From assembly GCA_033032175.1 (NCBI GenBank), contig CM065304.1:29022653-29086652 (forward strand): 64,000 nucleotides of DNA, in the 5' to 3' direction. Below are positions 59,441-64,000 of this stretch, piece by piece (position 1 is the first letter of the stretch; the number at the start of each line of letters is the position of its first letter). The position numbers were made by a program, and so were the translations under genes. The stretch is from Saturnia japonica (taxonomy: Eukaryota > Arthropoda > Insecta > Lepidoptera > Saturniidae). The notes below the pieces were generated by a model. The model did no database searches, was not told where the DNA came from, and worked only from the letters and a program-made list of their open reading frames with translations.

Positions 59441-62400
59441 CTGACTACACTGTTAGCCTTAGGGGCCCTATCGTCAAACAGAGCCGCTGCGGCTTTTACA
59501 GCTTCACCGGACTTGGACTTGGGGGCGAGCGCTTAGGGCACTCAGCCGCGAAAGTTTGTGACGACCCGCACGAGGGTGCCAGAGTGGCCGAACCTCGGCT
59601 CGGGCGGTCGTCGCGAATGCGAAAAAGTCGCGATCTAACTAATTCCCTAATCTTAGGAGAATTCGAGCTAACTAATATATACTCATATGCACGTTCCCCT
59701 CCTCCTGGGAGGAAGGAGTGGACCATGCGTATGTGTATTTAATAATCGGAATGGTTTTTCTACACTAACTAGCGCAATAGTCTAACTAGCGCAAAAAAGA
59801 AAAAAAAAAAGGTCCCTTACAGAACCTATGTACCTGTGTGGTGTGCACGTGTGTGTGTTCATACGTGTGTAATGTTGTGTGTGGGTAACTAAGTGTTGCA
59901 CGTATAGTGTCACTTTGTATCGCGCGGGCGGCTGCCTGACCCAAGGGCTTCACACCGAGGAACGGACCTAGGCTTGGGTTGCCGCTAGAGAGGGTGGACG
60001 TGACGGGTGTGCGGGAGCGAAGTTGACCGCCCGTCCTCTGCGGAGAGAACGGTGGTTACGCGGGCGTGGGCGGTGGCACGCTCTGTTTGGAGAGACGGTG
60101 TCGGCGTAGAACGCGTTAGCTTTTTCGGTTTGGTCGGGCGGGTCAGTGAATATATTACGCGGCCGGCGTTTTTCCTCCGGCAGGCGTTGGGGTCGGGAAC
60201 ATAAGAAGCTGCCGCTTTTATTAAGGGGTTCGCGTGGTTCGACGCGGTGTCGAAATACGAGCGAGAAAGGTGTTTGGCATATGCATGTATCGAGGGAAGG
60301 TCCATATCTCTATGGAGATCCTCCATACGAACAAACCAGGGGCACCGGTAAGGCGGTGAAGAAATTTGTTCTGGATAGCTTGTAAGCGTTCCCAGTTATA
60401 ACTTGGCATATGTGCGAACGCAACGCAGCTATATGTCATGATCGGACGGATACACATCTTGTAGAGCGTAAGCTTGTGTCTCGTGGACATTTTGCTTGCA
60501 GCACATAGCAGAGGATGCAGTCGGGCGAGGGTCCAGGAGGCCCTTTTCCTAACCAGTTTGATGTGGCGTATAAAGGAGAGTCTACTGTCTAGGGTTACAC
60601 CTAGATATTTGGTCGCCTTTTCCCAGGGGATCGGATTACCGAAGAGTTCAAGGGGATTGTCCTTGAGTTTTTGCGGTATCTGTGTGGCGGTTTTGTCGAA
60701 GAGCACCGCTGCGCTCTTTGTGGGGTTTATGGCTATTCGCCAGTCGTTAAACCACTTCCCGAGAGTGGTCACGGCTCTTTGGATTCTACATTTGAGGTTT
60801 CTCGTTTGCCTTTGAGAGGAGTATATGACTGTATCGTCAGCGTATAAGCCTACTTCAACTTTCTCTTCAAGTTTTGGTAGGTCACTGACGTACAGATTGA
60901 AGAGGCTAGGTGCCAGAATGGAACCTTGGGGGACGCCTGAGCGTATGGGATGGGGTGTGGATAGTTCACCTTCCACTCTGTAGCGAAAGGTGCGGTCTTT
61001 GAGGTAATCGCGGATGATTTTAACTAATCTATCGGGGACTTCGCGGGAGTACAGCTTGTAGACTAATCCTTCGTGCCAGACCTTATCGAAGGCCTTGGCT
61101 ACGTCGAAGAAGACTGCCAGTGTGCGACGGGGTATAGATAACTCGGAAAAGTTAAACAAAATGTGCTCCGTGAGGCGGTGCACTTGATGAGTGCAAGAAT
61201 GTCTAGCACGAAAACCGAATTGCTCAGGCGGGTAGAGGTTTTTCTCCTCTATTACGGATTTGAGACGGTTCAGAAGGATCCGCTCATAGATTTTTCCAAG
61301 GTATTTAGAAGACTGATAGGGCGGTAGCTGTCGGGAAGCGACGTGCTCTTGCCGGCTTGTGAATACCTATGACAATGGCCGTTTTCCAGACGGCTGGAAA
61401 ATGGCAGTTGGCTATGGCTACATTGAATATGCAGACCAATAGAGCTATGAGGTGATCGGAAGAAGTTTGAGTACTTCGTTCCTGATACCGTCGGACCTGG
61501 TGACTTTCTAAGCTTAAGGCTTTTGAAATGGCAGAGATCTCCTCAGAAGTGACTGGGGACAGGGATTCTGATACCGGGAGCTTATTCAGCTCCTCCACGC
61601 GGGCTTCGATGTCTCTGACTCGGTCGGTGTTCTTGACGCTGTTCGGGAGCACTGGCTCTCCAGACAAGCGGCAAGGCACTCCGCCTTGTCGATGATATCG
61701 AAAGCGGGTGTAGTGCCGGGACCCCTTTCGAGGGGGGGCATGCGAGGTTGGGCGTCTATTTTAAGGGCGTGGGCTACTTTCCAATAAGTCAGATGTGACG
61801 GCCTTAGCCCTTCGACTAGGGTGTCCCATCTGTGACTTTTGAGCTCGGTTATACGGGCTTTAACCGCTCTCTGAAGTGCGCGTAATCGTGCGCGGTTTGC
61901 ATCGGTCGGATAAGAGTCATGCGCACGAGTCGCAGCGTTCTTCTCCGTCATCAACGCTCGCACGTCGGCAGGGAGTACAAAGCGGCGATCGTTCGCCGCT
62001 TCGACCTCTCTCGAGGCCTCTCCGATGCCGACTTGGAGGTGGTCAACTAGGGAGTCGATTGCGATATCTACGTGCGCAACTGACTCTAACACGTCCGGGA
62101 CCCTAACGAGACTGGGCGAGGACTGCCTATCCGCGAGGTAGTGTTTTAATTTTGCATAGTCAACCATTGTGACTGTAGGAGGGCTGGAGTCATCTAGTTG
62201 TCCTAGCTGTAGGATGACCGGGCGATGGTCGGAGTCGAGTTCGTGTATGACCCGAATGAGTCGTACCTGAAGCGCGATATTTTTTAGGAGGGCTATGTCG
62301 AGCACTGTCGGTGTACAGTGATCTTGAAAGTGGGTGGGAGTGGGAGGCGCTATGACGTCAAAGTTTAACTCGTCCGACAACCCTTCGAGAATAACCCCAT

Positions 62401-64000
62401 TGCTGGTGTCTCTCCAATTGTTGAAGGACGTGTGTCCACTGTTGAGGTCACCTGCGATAATGACCGATGTGCCGAGCGAGAGTAGCTTCTGTAGGTCAGA
62501 CCTGAGAGGTACTTTCGTCGGTGAGAGGTACACGGATACGATCGTTATGGACGGATGATCGGTCATTCCTAGTCTACACGCGGATACTTCCATATTGGTA
62601 AGTATCGGAGGATCTATCGGCATGCAATACAACGAGCGCTTGTAGTAAATGAGAGTGCCGCCCCCTCGGCCGTCGCGGTCATTTCTAACGATGTTATAGT
62701 TTGCGATACTCGGATTGCGTTTACCACGCTTTAAGAGCGTTTCCTGTACTAAGAGAATGTCTATTTGGTGATCTTTAAGATAAGTCGCGACGAGATCACG
62801 CTGTGGATATAAGTTCCGCGCATTAAAGAAAGAGATGTTTAAACCTCTCGGCTTGTGTTTAGCCATTGAGAGGCCTGAGGTTGGCGGCTTCGCGATCAAG
62901 ACGGATTAACGTCTCTACGAGCCGGGGAAAGGCAGCTATGGTTTCGACGAAACCGTACTGCTCCATATGGGCCTTGTATGCGAGGACGCAGTACTGCCGC
63001 CCTCTCCGCTATATTTAACCTCGCCCTTTGCCTCGCAACCGGTAGTGCGATGGATTCCGTGCGGGGCGTCGCTCAGCCAATGAGCGCGCACGCCCTGTGT
63101 GCGCGCTCTCGGCAGTACCATGAGTCACCATGCCAGATGTTCCGAGTCTGGCATGGTTCATCCTTACAACTAGTGAAATTTATACATTTAAACTTACAAC
63201 TAGCTATATTCTTATTCTAATCGTTTTAAAATACACATATTCACACATATTCAGTTCATATTATTATATCTATTCCTAACACGTATTTATAAACCTTATT
63301 CCTAACACGTATTATTTCATTTACTTGTTCATTTTATACTATTAGACTATCGTTTTTCGCTCGCCCCGCTCGCTGTCCGCAACAATCACAATAACACAAC
63401 TTCCGCTTAATGACATTGTTTATAGTCAAAACATGTTTGTAACATGTCGGCACTCGCAGGCAGTTTATAAACAAATTTTTAAAATCTACCGCTACCTACC
63501 TACAACGTACCTTTCGCGCTTTCCACACACTTTATAATTCAACGTCGTACAGTACGGATGCGCTGTTTGTATAAGATTACTGTGATCAGTTTATTATTAA
63601 AATGCGCTTTCGTAATGGTGTCGTTCATAATGAAGCCGCCTTAGTTCATGTGCCACCCTAGTTCAGAGACCGCGCTAAAGGCTGTAATTGAAATACGCCT
63701 ATACTGTGTACCTTCTCCGTCATATATTATTATATATAAACTGTAATGAGAAGATAGTTGACGCAATATATATATATTTGTTGTTATTTATTTCGATGGC
63801 TTGAAAAAATAAATTATTACTTTTGAAATGTTACAGACTTGTTCAGCGAGAATAGTAAAAAAACTTTTGTTGTATTGAATTTCAGCAAGTGGAAGCGCCT
63901 GCGGAAGATGTCGTAAGTACGTCCATAGTAGTGCCCACCCCACCGGCAATGCCACCACCTATCACGGAACCTGATGTCCCAATAGAAGTATTACCAGTCG
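39731..64000 (+). CDS. Unrecognised four-pass membrane protein with proline-rich tail, at least 6 exons, 3' end off window
   Basis: Exons 39731-39775, 43297-43414, 47648-47821, 48547-48671, 52464-52661 and 63886-64000 (or further) join with matching phases (0,1,1,0,0) into at least 258 codons. Hydrophobic segments lie at about residues 7-36, 91-112, 126-148 and 182-208, giving four likely passes. The loop after the first has NPDGCGIRINIGQ. After TM4 comes a short basic-acidic stretch (CNIKKEPEDTSI), then a Pro/Val-rich tail. All donors and acceptors are standard (GTAAG, GTAAGT, GTGAGT, GTATAG, GTAAGT). I cannot name the family. Introns of up to 11 kb hold nearly all the transposons on this side. 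Confidence 0.7.
40376..40526 (-). repeat. Dispersed repeat family F, reverse copy
   Basis: Inverted relative to 39168-39311, sharing GATGTGGCTCAAGAGGGTA and GTGTTTGGCGACAGATTTT. Confidence 0.75.
41507..41815. repeat. Tandem repeat, 2.7 copies of about 115 bp
   Basis: Units begin TAATAAAATAAAA or TAATTTAATTAAA at 41507, 41622 and 41738. Each carries GTGGCTTTC/T and TTTCGGGATCACCCGGTG, whose GGGATCACCC part is nearly palindromic. Confidence 0.8.
42383..42610 (+). repeat. Dispersed repeat (family E type), copy 3
   Basis: Opens AACTAGCTGTGCCCGCGACT, the common lepidopteran retroposon or Helitron end, then AAAACGCTAATCTCTGGAAC and GTATAGGCTATCTCAC. Class unknown. Confidence 0.55.
43297..43414 (+). 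CDS. Exon 2 of four-pass membrane protein
   Basis: 118 nt after TTTCAG, donor GTAAGT at 43415, phase 0 to 1. It encodes most of TM1 and a second hydrophobic patch (LPLLLYIRILYF). Confidence 0.7.
43880..44270 (-). repeat. Dispersed repeat family C, copy 2 (no LTR inserted)
   Basis: The reverse strand aligns with 11230-11338 and 11722-11980 without a break, so it preserves the empty site. Confidence 0.75.
44084..44103. repeat. Poly-C run, 20 nt
   Basis: On the reverse strand this is a G run in the place where family C copy 1 has only GGGGG. Confidence 0.9.
44674..44708. repeat. (AT)n microsatellite
   Basis: Uninterrupted alternating AT/TA. Confidence 0.9.
45035..46012 (-). mobile_element. 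Daphne/Jockey-group LINE, 5' truncated
   Basis: The reverse strand runs from NANKTKCIRFALPN through the RT C-terminus into a 3' UTR with the insect Daphne-type landmark GAGAAGAACCGGCAAGAAAC (reversed here). Lies in intron 2 of the four-pass membrane gene. Confidence 0.75.
45471..45812 (-). pseudogene. Daphne-like LINE RT C-terminal fragment
   Basis: Reads MGITLDSKLQWVPHI, then HSLMSYGILLWDSAAELDTI and LQKRAVRAIYN, the conserved post-palm region of this LINE group. The catalytic YADD region is absent because of 5' truncation. A deletion removes some residues before HSLMSYG. Confidence 0.75.
46052..47353 (-). mobile_element. Tc1/mariner-superfamily transposon, copy 2, complete
   Basis: 1302 bp with the same terminal repeats as copy 1 and flanking TA (46050-46051 and 47354-47355). 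It sits 40 bp from the Daphne fragment in the second intron of the four-pass gene. Confidence 0.9.
46159..47237 (-). pseudogene. Tc1/mariner-like transposase, frameshift and stop
   Basis: Opens at 47237 and stays open for over 200 codons, including the codon that is a stop in copy 1. A one-base loss near 46622 shifts the frame, and a TGA replaces an Arg codon near 46510. The Asp motifs DEANFH-type (here NEANFH, so the first Asp is changed to Asn), QQDG and SPDLSQLDYF can still be traced. Inactive. Confidence 0.85.
47648..47821 (+). CDS. Exon 3 of four-pass membrane protein
   Basis: 174 nt after TTGCAG, donor GTGAGT at 47822, phase 1 to 1. Encodes the Gly/Asn loop and TM2. Confidence 0.7.
47996..48170 (+). 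repeat. CR1/Zenon-like LINE tail fragment
   Basis: Reads RSDCGIKNP, FHRRLQY and a terminal TGTTGCTTCTGGTGTTGCTA, similar to 11000-11180 and 51893-52250. Lies in intron 3. Confidence 0.45.
48547..48671 (+). CDS. Exon 4 of four-pass membrane protein
   Basis: 125 nt after CTGTAG, donor GTATAG at 48672, phase 1 to 0. It encodes WPWIIVTICICVLDLIA (TM3). It falls in a different frame from the longest local ORF and was found only by closing the phase gap between exons 3 and 5. Confidence 0.7.
49130..51620 (-). mobile_element. LINE with restriction-like endonuclease (R2/NeSL-type group), decayed
   Basis: The reverse strand gives RT blocks in order: GPDGIPYLVYKKCP and IPKK...RPIALTN (51600-51360), FLPDISGCLEHNTLL (51280-51220), and FADDLAIL (50870-50845, catalytic Asp pair). 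Then comes a long C-terminal part (50643-49740) and a Cys/His zinc motif CYNCEAIGTARHLLVGC (49900-49840). The end has ILGSAPDW and PVELTVPWETNIPKDHAIK (49660-49490), as in the PD-(D/E)XK endonuclease of R2-like LINEs. Many stops. Lies antisense in intron 4 of the four-pass gene. Confidence 0.7.
50194..50643 (-). pseudogene. RLE-LINE C-terminal region, longest open piece
   Basis: 149 codons containing IYDNYLTSRLTWPFLVHDF and LRLWLGLAHSAD, the conserved post-RT region of RLE-bearing LINEs, in the frame that continues from FADD to the zinc motif. Confidence 0.65.
51633..51892. repeat. Unclassified repeat-like block
   Basis: Open on the reverse strand for 86 codons but with the low-complexity look of transposon 3' DNA. 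I do not recognise it. Confidence 0.25.
51893..52250 (+). pseudogene. CR1/Zenon-like LINE ORF2 C-terminal tail
   Basis: Reads SIKPLSVRRDFASLFVFYPL and NRLCSEEFF, the conserved end of CR1-group ORF2, then a 3' tail ending in TTGATGCTTCTGATATTGCA. Confidence 0.6.
52464..52661 (+). CDS. Exon 5 of four-pass membrane protein
   Basis: 66 codons after GTACAG, donor GTAAGT at 52662, phase 0. Encodes TM4 and the start of the cytoplasmic tail. Confidence 0.75.
53190..53430 (+). repeat. Dispersed repeat family D, copy 2
   Basis: Shares AAATAACCTTGTGTT and ATCAGGCGAACCGTACACTTG with 21330-21670. Confidence 0.5.
53716..54150 (+). pseudogene. Tc1-like transposase remnant, catalytic core deleted
   Basis: The N-terminal DNA-binding part reads IIALLEGSLSQTYVSQRLNV and RFQETGLAKISLGSGR. 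It then jumps to the C-terminal ERIPQNVIKNIAESMPRR and GGHT. The D,D,E core is missing and stops are present. Confidence 0.7.
54457..55134 (-). repeat. BEL/Pao 3' LTR, 678 bp
   Basis: In element orientation it begins TGTAGCGGACAGCG and ends TTCACAATA. It includes three copies of a 45-bp unit (CGAACTGATCGCAGATTCGC word) between about 54597 and 54745. Confidence 0.85.
54597..54745. repeat. 45-bp tandem repeat inside the left LTR
   Basis: Three head-to-tail units built on AGATTCGCTGCTTGCTGTTG and GTGTTTCTCGAACTGATCGC. The right LTR has a single unit. Confidence 0.85.
55135..55147 (-). promoter_or_regulatory. Polypurine tract of BEL/Pao
   Basis: The minus strand reads CCGGGGGAAGAAC directly before the 3' LTR; primes plus-strand DNA synthesis in LTR elements. 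Confidence 0.7.
55164..56765 (-). pseudogene. BEL/Pao reverse transcriptase fused in frame to integrase end
   Basis: 533 codons. RT motifs are present (FRVVFD-like LRVVFDAAAR, ADIEEMF, and YMDD in SHYMDDLVDS). After SIYDPLGLL the frame jumps near 55845 directly to SDNATNFPGA, the second catalytic Asp region of the integrase core. It continues with GGAWERLVRS (the Glu) and the C-terminal domain. RNase H and the zinc-binding start of the integrase are gone. It is in the same frame as the protease ORF, separated only by a TAG at 56802-56804. Confidence 0.85.
56802..57600 (-). pseudogene. BEL/Pao aspartic protease and start of RT
   Basis: The catalytic motif reads ALLDEGSTISLID, a DUF1758-type aspartic protease site (the usual DxGS with Glu). 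It is followed by GLRLREQTVSL, the linker and SLHELVERHFKIDALGV, which begins the RT region. Ends at a single nonsense codon where the RT frame would continue. Confidence 0.8.
57600..59111 (-). pseudogene. BEL/Pao Gag
   Basis: The N-terminal part starts near 59111 (KKKRRVIKTSVSTNGV). A one-base shift near 58795 separates it from the main 58788 ORF. That ORF contains the DUF1759-like core (LPVFTGAINEWLPFKAAMRD, LRGDARDAVAALLHT) and a Cys/His zinc motif CPSCDKPHPLSRC then CFKCIDKRHRRVYC. A second shift near 57600 leads into the protease. Gag packages element RNA in BEL/Pao elements. Confidence 0.8.
59985..62866 (-). pseudogene. Jockey LINE ORF2 (endonuclease and reverse transcriptase), frameshifted
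   Basis: Starts MAKHKPRGLNISFFNARNLY. The APE endonuclease spans about 62850-62200 with VQETLL, GDLNSGH and SDHRPV motifs. The RT has VFFDVAKAFDKVWHEGL and GVPQGSILAPSLFNLY, and the active-site YADD in VGLYADDTV (about 60850). Frameshifts near 61640, between 61305 and 61183, and near 60325 split it into four pieces. It would nick target DNA and reverse-transcribe its own RNA if intact. Confidence 0.85.
62859..62986 (-). pseudogene. Jockey LINE ORF1 C-terminal end
   Basis: About 42 codons (AYKAHMEQYGFVETI ... ANLRPLNG) ending at TAA 62861-62859. That stop overlaps the ATG of ORF2 at 62866 by a few bases. Confidence 0.6.
63390..63885. other. Last part of intron 5, nothing recognised
   Basis: AT-rich, with a short TATATATATA run near 63765. 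Ends in the exon 6 acceptor. Confidence 0.4.
63886..64000 (+). CDS. Exon 6 of four-pass membrane protein (continues past window)
   Basis: Acceptor TTTCAG at 63880-63885, then an open frame QVEAPAEDVVSTS with a PTPPAMPPP stretch to the edge. An internal GTAAGT at 63913 could end the exon early after DV, giving an alternative tail. Confidence 0.6.

Larger units (their letters stand above)
59383..62986 (-). mobile_element. Jockey-clade LINE nested in the BEL/Pao LTR
   Basis: 3604 bp with a 54-nt poly(A) (seen as T at 59383-59436). The 12-bp target duplication CGCAGTACTGCC lies at 59371-59382 and 62987-62998. 5' truncated inside ORF1. Contains ORF2 with APE endonuclease and RT. Closely related to the 28752-29833 fragment. 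Confidence 0.9.
54457..63384 (-). mobile_element. BEL/Pao LTR retrotransposon with nested LINE
   Basis: Two LTRs flank a gag-protease-RT-integrase region read on the minus strand. The target duplication ATCAC is present at 54452-54456 and 63385-63389. The polypurine tract (minus strand) adjoins the left LTR. The gag (DUF1759-type), the protease (DUF1758-type) and the YMDD polymerase box mark BEL/Pao. Internally defective. The element lies in the last visible intron of the four-pass membrane gene, antisense to it. Confidence 0.9.
59181..63384 (-). repeat. BEL/Pao 5' LTR, interrupted by a Jockey LINE
   Basis: 588 bp once the LINE and one target copy are removed. I noticed only three base differences from the left LTR besides two missing 45-bp units. 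The primer-binding and leader sequence TTATCTGGTCCTTCGGAAG follows on the minus strand (59180-59162). Confidence 0.85.

Noticed and set aside
59282..59536. 84-codon plus ORF with a long Phe run
   Set aside because: The Phe run is the poly(T) of the nested LINE tail; not a gene.

Overview
This window looks like genomic DNA from a moth or butterfly (Lepidoptera). It is AT-rich, has intron-split genes with ordinary GT-AG borders, and is packed with insect transposon families: a Daphne/Jockey LINE tail, CR1/Zenon-like LINE tails, an R1-like LINE, BEL/Pao, Helitrons, Tc1/mariner, and a tRNA-derived SINE with A and B boxes. No database search was possible; family names rest on motif recognition.

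Host genes. (1) Minus strand, 5298 down past base 1: a five-exon gene for a secreted or membrane-anchored protein with a long Gly/Asn/Pro-rich tail; the splice phases close exactly and the gene runs off the left edge. (2) Minus strand, 15508-13310: a three-exon Tamalin/CYTIP-type PDZ scaffold ending in a class I PDZ ligand. (3) Plus strand, 37753-39724: four exons that read as a shortened aldo-keto reductase. (4) Plus strand, 39731 to beyond 64000: a gene for an unrecognised four-pass membrane protein with a proline-rich tail. Six exons are visible and its introns hold most of the transposons in the right half.

Mobile DNA, left to right: decayed mariner (2.4-3.3 kb); 5'-retaining R1-like LINE (5.6-7.5 kb) ending at an LTR/PBS scrap; CR1-like LINE tail and a nested solo LTR (10.4-12 kb); a MITE (16.3 kb); a Helitron remnant behind three TATA modules (17.1-19.3 kb); a SINE (20.9 kb); a tandem array and a second solo LTR (22.6-23.7 kb); Tc1/mariner copy 1 (24.3-25.6 kb); a large Helitron whose promoter is split by a Jockey LINE (28.7-35.3 kb); a reverse SINE (38.7 kb); a Daphne LINE (45-46 kb); Tc1/mariner copy 2 (46-47.4 kb); a LINE with a restriction-like endonuclease tail (49.1-51.6 kb); a Tc1 remnant (53.7 kb); and a BEL/Pao provirus with both LTRs and target duplication (54.5-63.4 kb), one LTR carrying a nested Jockey LINE. 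A roughly 500-bp dispersed repeat (family A) occurs four times.

The most useful observations are relational. An LTR-free paralogue proves the solo LTR borders. A LINE sits between the TATA box and initiator of a Helitron promoter. The large Helitron has lost its HUH nuclease segment and has a changed Walker B motif. The BEL/Pao pol is an in-frame deletion fusion. Inverted repeats flank the first exon of the four-pass membrane gene, and the AKR-like stop codon lies in frame three codons before that gene's ATG.
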